Notes: generated by a model not told the origin, from the sequence alone. A stretch of DNA of 64,000 bases from Pseudonocardia sp. ICBG1293 (GCF_020131355.1 NZ_JAHLEL010000006.1:310001-374000); one strand, 5' to 3'; counted from the first letter of the stretch, positions 1-11,707 are shown. Made by a program: numbers and translations.

Positions 1-1304
1 CGGTGCGGCGGCTGCGCGGGCGCGGCGCGCTGTTCGACCACGACGGGGACCGCCCGGCGCGGACCCGCGAGGGCGGGCACTCCGCGTTCCGGGTGGTGCA
101 CGCGGGCGGCGACGCCACCGGTGCCGAGATCGAGCGCGCTCTGGTCGCGGCCACCCGGGACGCGGGCGTCACCGTGCTCGACGGGCACGTCGCGGTGGAG
201 GCGCTGCGCGAGGTCACCGGCCGGGTCGTCGGGCTCGCGGTGCTGGCCGGGGACGACGCGGGCGTGCTCCGGGCGCCCGCGGTGCTGCTGGCCACCGGCG
301 GCTACGGGCAGCTCTACTCCTCGACGACCAACCCGGGGACCTCCACCGGCGACGGCGTCGCGATCGCGCTGCGCGCCGGGGCGACCGCGGCGGATCTGGA
401 GTTCGTGCAGTTCCACCCCACCGTGCTGTGGACCGGCCCCGCGGTCGGGCGCCGCCCGCTGGTCACCGAGGCCGTCCGCGGAGAGGGTGCGGTCCTGCTC
501 GACCGCACCGGGCACGCGTTCATGGCCGGGGTGCACCCGCTGGCCGACCTGGCCCCGCGTGACGTCGTCGCCGCGGCGATCACCCGGCACACCGCCGAGA
601 CCGGCAGCGACTGCGCCTGGCTCGACGCGACGGCGCTGCCGGGGTTCGCCACCCGGTTCCCGACCGTGTTCGCCTCCTGCCGGGAGGCGGGCATCGACCC
701 GCGGACCGACCCCATCCCGGTGAACCCGGCGGCGCACTACGCCTGCGGCGGGGTCGTCACCGACACCTGGGGCCGCACCGGTGTCCCCGGGCTGTATGCG
801 GCGGGCGAGGTCGCCCGCACCGGTCTGCACGGGGCGAACCGGCTCGCGTCGAACTCGCTCCTGGAGGGCCTGGTCGTGGGGGAGCGGGTGGTGCGCGCGG
901 TCTGCGAGGACCGGGCCGCCGCCGGTCCGGCACTGCTCACGGCGCCGGTCGAGCCCGCGCCCGCGCTGCCGGTGGCCGACCGCGCGACCCTGCAGCGCGC
1001 GATGTCGCGGCACGCCGCCATCGGACGCGACGCCGCCGGGCTGGCCGCCGCCTCCGACGCGGTCGAGGCCGCCACCACGGTCGGCGTCCCGGTGGGACGG
1101 GCGGGGGTGGAGGACGCGGCCCTGACCCTGCTCGCGCAGGCCGTGCTGGCCGCGGCCGGTACCCGGCGGGAGTCGCGCGGCTGTCACGTGCGCACCGACT
1201 TCCCCGACCGCGACGACGCCCACCAGGCGGTGTCGCTGCGGGTGCGGCTCGACGCGGCGGGCCGCCCCGTGGTGGTCACCGACGCGCTGGCGGGTGCGGC
1301 ATGA
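1..1304 (+). CDS. nadB: L-aspartate oxidase, C-terminal part (cut by window edge)
   Basis: Flavoprotein that oxidises L-aspartate to iminoaspartate, the first step of de novo NAD synthesis. About 433 residues are visible; the FAD-binding N-terminus lies outside the window. Seen here are the fumarate-reductase-like core (LEFVQFHPT near visible residue 130), the NPAAHYACGG segment near 240 and the FAD-contacting motif GLYAAGEVARTGLHGANRLASN near 262-283 (written here as one block for position; key residues are the two Gly-rich turns and Arg). The C-terminal RESRGCHVRTDFP helix domain is typical of NadB rather than succinate dehydrogenase. The stop overlaps the nadC start (ATGA), so the two are translationally coupled. 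Confidence 0.95.
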   Translation, partial: VRRLRGRGALFDHDGDRPARTREGGHSAFRVVHAGGDATGAEIERALVAATRDAGVTVLDGHVAVEALREVTGRVVGLAVLAGDDAGVLRAPAVLLATGGYGQLYSSTTNPGTSTGDGVAIALRAGATAADLEFVQFHPTVLWTGPAVGRRPLVTEAVRGEGAVLLDRTGHAFMAGVHPLADLAPRDVVAAAITRHTAETGSDCAWLDATALPGFATRFPTVFASCREAGIDPRTDPIPVNPAAHYACGGVVTDTWGRTGVPGLYAAGEVARTGLHGANRLASNSLLEGLVVGERVVRAVCEDRAAAGPALLTAPVEPAPALPVADRATLQRAMSRHAAIGRDAAGLAAASDAVEAATTVGVPVGRAGVEDAALTLLAQAVLAAAGTRRESRGCHVRTDFPDRDDAHQAVSLRVRLDAAGRPVVVTDALAGAA

Positions 1305-2200
1305 CCCGCGTCGCCGCCGGGGTCGGCGGGACGACCGGGATCGGGGTCCCCGATCCGGAGGACCTGCTGCGCGTGGTGCGCACGGCGCTGGCCGAGGACC
1401 TGCGCTACGGCCCGGACGCGACGTCGGCGGCCACCGTGCCCGCCGACGCGGTCGCCCTCGCCTCGTTCACCCCCCGGGCCGACGGCGTGCTGGCCGGCGC
1501 CCCGGCCGCCCGCGCCGTGCTCGACGAGGTGCTCGGGGAGGGCGGGTACGAGGTGCTCGCGCAGGCCGCCGACGGGGACCGCCTCACCGCGGGCACCCCG
1601 GCGCTCACGGTGCGGGCCCCGGTGCGCGGGCTGCTCACCGCCGAGCGCACCGCACTGAACCTGCTCACCCACCTGTCCGGGATCGCGACCGCGACCCGGG
1701 CCTGGGTGGACGCCGTCGCCGGGACCGGTGCGTCGATCCGCGACACCCGCAAGACGCTGCCCGGGCTGCGGCTGCTGGAGAAGTACGCCGTCCGCTGCGG
1801 CGGCGGGGTCAACCACCGGCTCGGCCTCGGCGACGCCGTGCTGATCAAGGACAACCACGTCGCGGCCGCCGGGTCGGTGTCCGCGGCCCTCGCGGCGGCC
1901 CGGGCGGCGGCCCCCGATCTGCCGTGCGAGGTGGAGGTCGACGCACTCGACCAGCTCGACGAGGTGCTCGCCCTCGACGCCGAGCTGGTGCTGCTCGACA
2001 ACTTCACCGTCGCGCAGACCGCCGAGGCGGTCCGGCGGCGCGGGGAGCGGGTGACACTGCTGGAGTCCTCGGGCGGACTGTCGCTGGGCGCGGCCCGGGA
2101 CTACGCGGCGACCGGGGTGGACTTCCTGGCCGTCGGCGGGCTGACGCACTCGGTCACGGCCCTGGACCTGGGGCTGGACCTGCACCCGGCAGGGCGCTGA
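1301..2200 (+). CDS. nadC: Nicotinate-nucleotide diphosphorylase (carboxylating)
   Basis: Quinolinate phosphoribosyltransferase: converts quinolinate and PRPP to nicotinate mononucleotide, CO2 and PPi. At 299 residues it is slightly longer than the usual 280-290. Visible family motifs are the N-terminal EDLRYGPDATS, LNLLTHLSGIAT near 113-124, the substrate-binding TRKTLPGLR and EKYAVRCGGG near 147-170, IKDNH near 180, EVEVD near 210 and the barrel-end GVDFLAVGGLTHS near 270-282. The ATG overlaps the nadB stop, indicating one nad transcription unit; nadA is presumably upstream, outside the window. Confidence 0.96.
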   Translation: MTRVAAGVGGTTGIGVPDPEDLLRVVRTALAEDLRYGPDATSAATVPADAVALASFTPRADGVLAGAPAARAVLDEVLGEGGYEVLAQAADGDRLTAGTPALTVRAPVRGLLTAERTALNLLTHLSGIATATRAWVDAVAGTGASIRDTRKTLPGLRLLEKYAVRCGGGVNHRLGLGDAVLIKDNHVAAAGSVSAALAAARAAAPDLPCEVEVDALDQLDEVLALDAELVLLDNFTVAQTAEAVRRRGERVTLLESSGGLSLGAARDYAATGVDFLAVGGLTHSVTALDLGLDLHPAGR

Positions 2201-2232
2201 CCCCGGGGCCCGGCGACGCCGCCGTCCGCCGG

Positions 2233-3441
2233 TCACGGGTCGGCCAGCAGCTCCGGCTGCACCGGCGCGGGGAAGCGGGTGGCGAACCTGACCTCGCCCA
2301 GCAGTGCCCGGTGGCGCTCGGCGGCGTCGTCGACGGCCCGGCGGGCGGCCCGGTCGACCCGGGTGAACAGCCGCGTCGCGATCGTGCCGTCCCGCCGCTG
2401 CACCCAGGTCCCGGCGACGGCGCCGTCCACCCAGATCGCCGGCCCGCCGTTGCCGTTGCGGTCGAACAGCAGCGGCGCGTGTTCCGGGTCGAGGTACCAG
2501 CCGCGGGCCTTCCAGCCCATCGTCGCCGGGTCCAGGCTCGGCAGCAGGGCCACCGACGGTCCGGGGTCGTCGACCGGGCCGAGGTCGTCGGGCAGCAGGT
2601 GTCCGGTCCCGCCACCGTCCAGACCCACCTCGACGGCGCCGACGTCGGCCAGCGCGGTGCGGGTGGTGGCCACGGTCCACCCGGCCCACCACCGCAGGTC
2701 GTCCCGGGTGACCGGGCCGACCGCCCGCAGGTGGGCGCGGGCGAGCCCCGCCGCGGCGGCACGGCGCACGTCACCGTCCGCGGTGGCGACGGTGCCGATG
2801 CCGCCGGGCACCCACGAGTCGGCGGCGGCCCACCGGTACTGCCCGTTGATCCACGTGCCGAGCGGCTCGGCCCGCAGCACCCGTCCCTCGAAACCCAGCA
2901 CCAGCAGCACCCGGGTGTGCGCGGGCTGCGGCCCGCCGCCGGGGAGCACGAGCCGCTGCGCGGCGAGCCCGGGCAGCGCGGCGCCGACCTCGCGGGCCGG
3001 TGTCGGGCCGCGCCCGGCCAGCAGGGCCAGCACCGCGTCGGTGGCGTCGCCGTACCAGCCCTCCGGGTCGTCGACGCCCGCGGCCGCGGCCTGACGCAGC
3101 AGGTCACGGCGCTGCACCGCGGCGACGTCGACTGTCGCCGCGTGGTGGGCGAGCGCGGCGTGGGCGTGGCCGAACACCCACAACGTGCGGCGCATCGCGT
3201 GGTGGCGCAGCAGCGTCCGGTCCTCGTACAGCGCCGTCGCGACCGGCGCGAGCGACGGCGTCGCCATCCGGGCCGCCGCCGACAGGTACACCGTGACCGG
3301 GTCGGTGGAGTGCAGCGCGACCAGGTCGTCGGCGATCGTCACGACGTCGTCGGTGCGGGTGTGCGGGGCCAGGCGGTGGCGCGTGACCAGCCGGGCCCGG
3401 CGCTCGGCGTCGGTGACGTGGCGGTGCGGGTGGGTGCTCAC
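2233..3441 (-). CDS. Winged-helix DNA-binding domain protein (AlkZ/HTH_42 family)
   Basis: About 402 residues with the features of the HTH_42 (DUF1006) winged-helix family, whose studied relatives AlkZ/YcaQ are DNA glycosylases acting on crosslinks or bulky lesions. Seen are [16 protein letters not shown] near residue 40, RRTLWVF near 83, and the C-terminal ILDRNGN-like [17 protein letters not shown] segment typical of the family. The specific lesion is unknown. The GTG at 3441 is chosen because CAGTCT lies 7 nt upstream, a plausible -10 for a leaderless start, and no Shine-Dalgarno is visible. It is convergent with nadC and divergent from hisD. Confidence 0.8.
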   Translation of the reverse strand: MSTHPHRHVTDAERRARLVTRHRLAPHTRTDDVVTIADDLVALHSTDPVTVYLSAAARMATPSLAPVATALYEDRTLLRHHAMRRTLWVFGHAHAALAHHAATVDVAAVQRRDLLRQAAAAGVDDPEGWYGDATDAVLALLAGRGPTPAREVGAALPGLAAQRLVLPGGGPQPAHTRVLLVLGFEGRVLRAEPLGTWINGQYRWAAADSWVPGGIGTVATADGDVRRAAAAGLARAHLRAVGPVTRDDLRWWAGWTVATTRTALADVGAVEVGLDGGGTGHLLPDDLGPVDDPGPSVALLPSLDPATMGWKARGWYLDPEHAPLLFDRNGNGGPAIWVDGAVAGTWVQRRDGTIATRLFTRVDRAARRAVDDAAERHRALLGEVRFATRFPAPVQPELLADP

Positions 3442-3533
3442 GGCGCGCAGACTGCCACGCGCCCCCGACGACGAGCCGCGGCTCACCCTGCCGGGCCGGG
3501 AGACCGTCGGACCGCCGCCGTACCCTGGGGGCC

Positions 3534-6612
<3,079 letters not shown>

Positions 6613-6617
6613 GGAAT

Positions 6618-6646
6618 GTTGAGCCCTCAACCTTCGTTGGAGGGGG
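6618..6646 (+). promoter_or_regulatory. Palindrome and Shine-Dalgarno-masking hairpin before the LLM gene
   Basis: GTTGAG-CC-CTCAAC (6618-6631) is a perfect inverted repeat. It overlaps a second possible stem, CCTCAAC with GTTGGAGG, whose 3' arm contains the GGAGG Shine-Dalgarno (around 6639-6646) of the downstream ATG at 6648. The two foldings are mutually exclusive. This could be an operator (MerR-like CCTCAAC half sites) or an RNA switch; neither is shown. Confidence 0.4.
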
Positions 6647-6647
6647 C

Positions 6648-7700
6648 ATGACGAAGATCGGGTTCCTGTCCTTCGGGCACCACGGGGAGGTCCCCGGGTC
6701 CCGGACGCCCACCGCGGCCGATGCGCTGCGCCAGACCGTGGAGCTGGCCCGTGCCGCGGAGGACATCGGGATCGACGGTGCCTTCGTGCGGGTGCACCAC
6801 TTCGAGCGGCAGCTCGCCGCGCCGTTCCCGCTGCTCGCGGCGATCGCGGCGACGACCAGCCGGATCGAGATGGGCACCGGCGTGATCGACATGCGCTACG
6901 AGAACCCGCTCTACATGGCGGAGGAGGCGGCGGCGACCGACCTGCTCGCCGGCGGGCGGCTGCAGCTCGGGGTGAGCCGGGGGTCGCCCGAGATCGCGCT
7001 GAACGGCGCGGAGGCGTTCGGGTACCGGCCCGCCGACGGGCAGACCCACGCCGACGCGGCCCGGGCCAAGGCGGAGGTGTTCCTGGCCGCGATCCGCGGT
7101 GCCGGGGTGGCGCCCGCCGATCCGTCCCGTACCCGCGGACGGCACGTCGCGCTGCCGGTGCAGCCGCAGTCCCCGGGCCTGGCCGAGCGCATCTGGTGGG
7201 GTGCCGGTACGCGCGCCACCGCCGAGTGGGCCGCGACCCAGGGCATGAACCTGCAGAGCTCGACGCTGCTCACCGAGGACACCGGGGAGTCCTTCGACCG
7301 GCTGCAGGCCGAGCAGATCCTGCGCTACCGCGAGGCCTGGGCCGCGGCCGGGCACGACCGCACCCCGCTGGTGTCGGTGTCGCGCAGTGTCATGCCGGTG
7401 ACCACGGACCTCGACCGCCGCTACTTCGGCGAGCGCGGCGAGGGCGACCAGGTCGGGATCCTCGACGGCACGCGTTCCCGGTTCGGCCGCAGCTACGTCG
7501 GCGACCCGGACCGGCTGGCCGAGGAGCTGGCCCAGGACGCCGCGGTGCGCGAGGCGGACTACGTGCTGTTCACCGTGCCCAACCAGCTCGGAGTGGAGTA
7601 CAACGCGCACCTGCTCCGCTCGATCGCCGAGCGGGTCGCCCCGGCGATCGGCTGGGCGCCGGCCGGTCACCAGGTCGCGGCGGCGGTCCCCAGCAGCTGA
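6648..7700 (+). CDS. LLM-class flavin-dependent oxidoreductase
   Basis: Luciferase-like monooxygenase fold enzyme, about 350 residues, using FMN or F420; the substrate is unknown. Seen are the N-terminal strand IGFLSFGHHGEVPG, the MGTGVIDMRYENPLYMAEEAAATDLL block (key Gly, Met and the ENP/AEE residues, near 72-97), the GRLQLGVSRGSPE turn near 103-115 and the C-terminal VGDPDRLAEEL near 284. ATG at 6648 follows a GGAGG-type ribosome site. Its 3' end overlaps the convergent CoA-transferase gene by 34 nt. It may form a small catabolic cassette with that gene and the IclR regulator (inference). Confidence 0.88.
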   Translation: MTKIGFLSFGHHGEVPGSRTPTAADALRQTVELARAAEDIGIDGAFVRVHHFERQLAAPFPLLAAIAATTSRIEMGTGVIDMRYENPLYMAEEAAATDLLAGGRLQLGVSRGSPEIALNGAEAFGYRPADGQTHADAARAKAEVFLAAIRGAGVAPADPSRTRGRHVALPVQPQSPGLAERIWWGAGTRATAEWAATQGMNLQSSTLLTEDTGESFDRLQAEQILRYREAWAAAGHDRTPLVSVSRSVMPVTTDLDRRYFGERGEGDQVGILDGTRSRFGRSYVGDPDRLAEELAQDAAVREADYVLFTVPNQLGVEYNAHLLRSIAERVAPAIGWAPAGHQVAAAVPSS

Positions 7701-9052
7701 GGCGGGCCGGGCAGCGGCGCGGGCCGGCCGTCGAACTCCAGCGGGAGCACGGGTTCGACGAGCCGGCCCATCGGCCCGTCGACGGCGTGCCGCCCGATGG
7801 TGGCCGCCCCGGGCCGGGGCAGGTCCGCCACCTCCGACGCGGCGAACATCCCGAGCTCCCGCACCCAGGTGCAGACCCCGGCGAGGGTGACCCGCACCCG
7901 CCACGAGCCGCCCTCGACGGCTCGCCGGCGCAGCGCCGCGAGCACTCCGGCGGCTCCCAGCCAGGCGGCTAGGTAGTCGTTGAGCAGGTGGGTCGGGGGC
8001 AACGACGGCGTGCCGTCCCGGCCCTCCTCGATCGCGAAGCCGGTCGCGGAGCAGGCCAGCTGGTCGAACCCGCCGCGCGCGGCCCACGGCCCGTCGGTGC
8101 CCCAGCAGTGCAGGTCCAGCGCGACGATCCCGGGCCGGAGCGCCGCCAGCTCCGCGGGCCCGAAGCCCCGGGCGGCGGTGCCCCGGTAGGCGTTGACGAA
8201 CATGTCCGCCCCACCCACCAGCTCGCGCAGCGTCGCCGCCTGCGCCGGGTCCCGCAGGTCCAGCCAGGTGTTGCGTTTCCCGCCGCCGGTCAGCGCGACC
8301 ATCGCGAGCGGGTCGGGCAGGTCCGGACGCGACACGTGCAGGACGTCCGCGCCGAACGTGTCGAGCAGCTTCGCCGCGACCGGCCCGGCGATGACGTGGG
8401 TGTCGTCGAGCACGCGTGGCCGGTCCGGGACCGGCGTGGGTGCGGCGTCGCCGATCCGCTCGATCTCCACGACCGGGCGGCCGGCGAGGTGCCTCCCGGC
8501 GGGGTGGGCCGCCCACTGTCCGCCGGTCCGGACGGCCGCGGCCACCCCGCCGGCGGCGCAGACGGCGTCCTCCAGCGCGACCGCCCGCCACCGGGAGGCC
8601 TCCTCGGCGATGCGCTCGCGCAGCGGCGGGCAGTCCAGTACCCGGCAGACCGCGTCGCGCTGGTGCGGGTAGGTGGTGATCAGGAAGATCCAGCCGTCGG
8701 CGGTACGGACGAAGCCGTTGTTGGCCAGCGCCGTCGGGTCCTCGGCCACGGACTGCACGTCCACGCCCCCGAGTGTGGTCAGGAACGGTGCCCGCAGCGT
8801 GTCGATCGCGTCGGACGCCCGGACGGTCACCGAGCGGGGCGCGCCGCCGGCGTCCTCGGCGAGGCCGCAGACCTGGATGCCGAACGCCCCGATCGCGGCG
8901 GACATGGCGTCGGCGAGCCGGTGCACCGACGGCGTGAGCGGGTCGGCCCCGCTGACCCGCAGCGTCGAGCGCACCGGGGGAGCGTCCGGCACGAGCGTCG
9001 CCGCCAGCTCGGTCGCGGAGGGGAATCGTGCGGACGGGGTCGTCGCGGTCAT
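7667..9052 (-). CDS. CaiB/BaiF family CoA transferase
   Basis: About 461 residues of the class III CoA-transferase family, which moves CoA between carboxylic acids; the substrate is unknown. The canonical N-terminal core motif (here HVIAGPVAAKLLDTFGADV) only begins near residue 225, so the first ~215 residues form an extra N-terminal part, as in the longer actinobacterial members. Also seen are GGGKRNTWLDLRDP, ALRPGIVALDLHCWG, and LLNDYLAAWLGAAG, whose Asp is the likely catalytic acyl-carrier residue. The ATG at 9052 is 64 bp from the divergent IclR gene, the probable regulator. Confidence 0.85.
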   Translation of the reverse strand: MTATTPSARFPSATELAATLVPDAPPVRSTLRVSGADPLTPSVHRLADAMSAAIGAFGIQVCGLAEDAGGAPRSVTVRASDAIDTLRAPFLTTLGGVDVQSVAEDPTALANNGFVRTADGWIFLITTYPHQRDAVCRVLDCPPLRERIAEEASRWRAVALEDAVCAAGGVAAAVRTGGQWAAHPAGRHLAGRPVVEIERIGDAAPTPVPDRPRVLDDTHVIAGPVAAKLLDTFGADVLHVSRPDLPDPLAMVALTGGGKRNTWLDLRDPAQAATLRELVGGADMFVNAYRGTAARGFGPAELAALRPGIVALDLHCWGTDGPWAARGGFDQLACSATGFAIEEGRDGTPSLPPTHLLNDYLAAWLGAAGVLAALRRRAVEGGSWRVRVTLAGVCTWVRELGMFAASEVADLPRPGAATIGRHAVDGPMGRLVEPVLPLEFDGRPAPLPGPPQLLGTAAATW

Positions 9053-9116
9053 GGTCCCAGGCTGCGACGCGCGCGCGACGCGCACCAGTTCCTCCGTATA
9101 TCCGTAGGGTGGACGG

Positions 9117-9888
9117 GTGTCCGAGCCCGTCGCCTCCGCCCGTGCCGTGGGGCGGGTGGACCGCATCCTGGAGGTCGTCGCGACCGCGGGCACACCCCCG
9201 TCGGTGACCACGATCGCGCGGCTGCTCGACCTGCCGCTCAGCTCCACCGCGGACCTGCTCCGCGAGCTGCGGGCCACCGGCTGGGTGCGGCTGCGTGGGC
9301 GCGGCCACGTCCTGGGGCACCGGCCGTACGTACTCGGGCTGCTCGCCGGGACCGACCCCCCCGGCCTCGCTCACGCACGCCGAGCTCGACGCGCTCAGCC
9401 GGGCCGCCCGGGCGCCCGTCGCGCTCGCGGTGCTGGTCGGCGGGGAGGTCCGCTATGTCGACCACGCCGGCCCCCGTGCCCCCGACCGGCTGCAACGGGT
9501 CACCGACGACCACCGGCCCCGGCCTCCGCTGCGCACCGCGGCGGGACGGCTGCTGCTCGCGCTGGGCGACCCGCAGGAGTCCGACCGGGCGCTGGCCGGG
9601 GTCGACGACCCGCCCGCCGTCGCGGCCTACCTCGCCGAGCGTCCGGAGATCCTCCGCACCCGGCTGGCCCGCAGCGACGGGCTGGCCGACCCGGTGATCC
9701 GCGCCGTCGCCGTCCCGGTGCAGGAGGCCGGGGAGACGGTCGCGGCGGCGGTGGTCACCGGGACGCGGCGGGGACGGGCCGATCGCAGCGTCACCCTGGA
9801 CCGGGCCGCGGCCCGGCTGGTCGCCGCCCTCGCGGCCCGGGGGCGCGGTCGCCCCGGGGTCGCACCGCGGCCGGGCCCACCGTCGTGA
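9117..9888 (+). pseudogene. IclR-family transcriptional regulator, frameshifted
   Basis: The N-terminal winged helix (residues 1-80; VDRILEVVATAG and PLSSTADLLRELRATGWVRL) is read from the GTG at 9117. The effector domain (LTHAELDALSRAARAPVALAVLVGG and onward) continues one frame over to 9888. The break falls in a run of seven C at 9356-9362; removing one C restores a continuous protein of about 256 residues, the normal IclR length. TAGGGT (9105-9110) lies 6 nt before the GTG, suggesting a leaderless start. Either a real inactivating insertion or a homopolymer sequencing error. Divergent from the CoA-transferase gene, its probable target. Confidence 0.82.
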
Positions 9889-9924
9889 GCGTCCGCTGCG
9901 GGCGCGGCGGGCACTGCGGCGGGG

Positions 9925-10449
9925 TCATGACCCGTGCCGGGTACCGCCGGACCCCGGGCAGGGAGCGCCCCGGTCCGGTGGATCGGGGCCGCCGAGGGCC
10001 TCGACCAGCATGAGGGTGCAGTCGGTGAAGCGGTCCCGGTCCTCGGGTGGCAGGACGCCGAGCACGGCGTCGAAGGAGTCGGCCAGCTCGCGGTAGAAGG
10101 CTCCGGCCGTCGCCGCGCCGTGGGGGGTCAGGCGGACCCGGGTCGAGCGACGGTTCTCCGGCACGACCTCGCGCACCACGAGGCCGCGGGACTCGGCGCG
10201 ACCGACGAGCCCGGTCAGCGTCGCCTTCTCGATGCCCAGCTCCCGGGACAGCTCGGCCATGGGCCGGGGACCGGAGTCGATCAGTCCGAGCAGGCGGCCC
10301 TGCATCGCGGTCAGCCCGTGCCGTTCGGCGACGGTCACCACGCGGGCGCGGACCAGCACCGACAGCTTTCCGAGGGGATGCAGCGACGCGGTGTGCAGCG
10401 GATCCCCGTGTCCGGGCGGAGCGGAGGCGGGGGTCGGGTGGTCGGGCAC
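9925..10449 (-). CDS. MarR-family transcriptional regulator
   Basis: About 174 residues with the winged-helix MarR fold: LSVLVRARVVTVAERHGLTAMQGRLL, then recognition helix ELGIEKATLTGLVGRAESRGLV and wing ENRRSTRVRLTPHG (key residues described, positions about 25-110). These repressors usually sense small ligands. The GTG at 10449 has TACCGT 6 nt upstream, a plausible leaderless -10. It is divergent from the alpha/beta hydrolase gene across 77 bp containing repeated GTTCG half sites, so it probably represses that gene and itself. Confidence 0.85.
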   Translation of the reverse strand: MPDHPTPASAPPGHGDPLHTASLHPLGKLSVLVRARVVTVAERHGLTAMQGRLLGLIDSGPRPMAELSRELGIEKATLTGLVGRAESRGLVVREVVPENRRSTRVRLTPHGAATAGAFYRELADSFDAVLGVLPPEDRDRFTDCTLMLVEALGGPDPPDRGAPCPGSGGTRHGS

Positions 10450-10470
10450 CCGGGAACGGTACCGCGCGCG

Positions 10471-10505
10471 TACAGTTCGTGTAGCGTACTGTTCGACATG
10501 CGAAC
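10471..10505. promoter_or_regulatory. Candidate MarR operator
   Basis: Within the MarR/hydrolase divergent spacer are direct repeats TACAGTTCG (10471-10479) and TACTGTTCG (10487-10495), spaced 16 bp. The second half site pairs with CGAAC (10501-10505) as the inverted repeat GTTCG-ACATG-CGAAC. The layout fits binding of a dimeric regulator; binding by the adjacent MarR protein is inference. Confidence 0.5.
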
Positions 10506-10526
10506 GATTCGGTGAGGAGACGACCC

Positions 10527-11306
10527 ATGGGTGCGACCTACGTCCTGGTGCACGGCGCGTGGCACAGCGGACAGGTGTGGGACCGGGTGCGGCCGCTGCT
10601 GGAGGCCGCGGGCTGTCGCACCGTGGCACCCACGCTCACCGGTTACGGGCGGACCGCCCCTCTGATGGGCCCCGACGTCGGCCTCGACACCCACGTCGAC
10701 GACGTGGTCGCCGCGATCGAGGACGCCGACCTCCACGACGTGGTCCTGGTCGGGCACAGCTATGCCGGGATGGTGGTGACCTCGGTCCTCGACCGGGTCC
10801 CCGCCCGCATCGCCGCGCTCGTCTACCTCGACGCGATGGTCCCCGAGGACGGAGAGACCGCGGTCGACGTCATGCCGGTCTGCCAGGTGTTCCTCGACCA
10901 CGCCGCGGCCACGGACAGCCCGTGGCGGATCCCCGCCCCACCGCGGACCGACGGCGGGCTGTTCGGCGTCACCGACCCCGACGACATCGCCTGGCTGGAG
11001 CCGATGATCTCCGCCGGCTCCGGCCTGTGTCTCCGTCAGCCCGCCCGGCTCCGCGACCCGGAGGCCGCACGGGTGCCGCGCACCCACATCCACTGTGTCG
11101 GTGGTGCGGAGGCGGGCCCGCCGCGCCGGGCCGTCCCCCCGGTCCAGCCCGACGGGACCCCCGCCGACATCCGAAAGCTCGACACCGGGCACGACGCGAT
11201 GGTCACCGTCCCCGCCGAGCTGGCCGCCCTGCTGCTGGACGTGCGCCGTCGTACGGCCACGGGTGGCACGGCCGGGGCGCCGGAGGGACGCGGGTCAGTC
11301 CGCTGA
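10527..11306 (+). CDS. Alpha/beta hydrolase
   Basis: About 259 residues with the alpha/beta hydrolase fold. It starts with TYVLVHGAWHSGQVW (oxyanion-hole HG near residues 9-10). The nucleophile elbow GHSYAGM is near 75-81, with LVYLDAMVPEDGE near 100, and a late GHDAM His near 224 completes the apparent triad. The salicylate-esterase/methyl-esterase-like subfamily commonly starts this way; the substrate is unknown. ATG at 10527 follows GAGGAGA with a 6-nt gap. Under probable control of the divergent MarR. Its end overlaps a LuxR-regulator relic on the other strand by 12 nt. Confidence 0.8.
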   Translation: MGATYVLVHGAWHSGQVWDRVRPLLEAAGCRTVAPTLTGYGRTAPLMGPDVGLDTHVDDVVAAIEDADLHDVVLVGHSYAGMVVTSVLDRVPARIAALVYLDAMVPEDGETAVDVMPVCQVFLDHAAATDSPWRIPAPPRTDGGLFGVTDPDDIAWLEPMISAGSGLCLRQPARLRDPEAARVPRTHIHCVGGAEAGPPRRAVPPVQPDGTPADIRKLDTGHDAMVTVPAELAALLLDVRRRTATGGTAGAPEGRGSVR

Positions 11307-11410
11307 GCGGAGCCGGGCGAGCACGGCCAGCACCCGTCGGTGCCCGGGGGAGTCCGCGGGCAGGTCCAGCTTGGTGAACACCGAGCGGACGTGCTTGTTC
11401 GCCGCGACCG
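11295..11410 (-). pseudogene. Relic of a LuxR/NarL-type regulator C-terminus
   Basis: The minus strand encodes VAANKHVRSVFTKLDLPAD and HRRVLAVLARLR before a stop. This is the recognition helix and final helix of a NarL/LuxR output domain, which normally follows a receiver. Nothing upstream continues the domain; the reading abuts a permease-like relic on the opposite strand. Interpreted as a 3' fragment left by a deletion or rearrangement. Confidence 0.6.
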
Positions 11411-11622
11411 TCGCCGCCGAGACGGGGGTGGCCGCGACGCTCGGCGTCGTGCTCGGCCTGGTGGTGGCCCTGCCGCCACTGGCCGCGGTGGCCTCGGGAC
11501 TGTCCGCGGCGACCGGCACCGCGGTGGGGCCGGTGCTCGACATCGGGGTGACCGCCCTCGCCGCCGGCACCTGCGTGCTCGTCGCCGTCCTCGCCGGCGC
11601 GGTGACCGCGGCACGGACGTGA
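11405..11622 (+). pseudogene. Relic of a membrane permease C-terminus
   Basis: The plus strand reads about 70 residues of strongly hydrophobic sequence ending at the TGA at 11620-11622. It has two membrane helices (LGVVLGLVVALPPLAAVAS and a second ending LVAVLAGAVTAART). This resembles the last helices of an FtsX-like ABC permease, although that family call is tentative. No start or N-terminal part exists. It directly abuts the LuxR relic, so the junction near 11405-11410 joins two broken genes. Confidence 0.45.
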
Positions 11623-11648
11623 GCCGCCGCGGTGACCGCGGCACGGAC
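11598..11648 (+). repeat. 21-bp direct repeat, 30-bp period
   Basis: The 21 bases at 11598-11618 recur exactly at 11628-11648. The first copy encodes the last residues (AVTAART) of the permease relic; the second lies just past its stop. This is a short tandem duplication at the end of the relic. Confidence 0.85.
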
Positions 11649-11653
11649 ATGAC

Positions 11654-11707
11654 CATCAGCACCGGAATGCCGTCCTGGGCGGTCGGGGCGACGCCCAGGT
11701 GCTGATG
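11654..11707 (+). other. Bulged stem-loop upstream of hisH
   Basis: CATCAGCACC (11654-11663) pairs with GGTGCTGATG (11698-11707), and nested inside CCTGGGCG (11674-11681) pairs with CGCCCAGG (11692-11699). The result is a long, bulged hairpin 60 bp before hisH. It could end transcription from the accessory block or be part of the rearrangement scar. There is no T-run. Confidence 0.6.
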
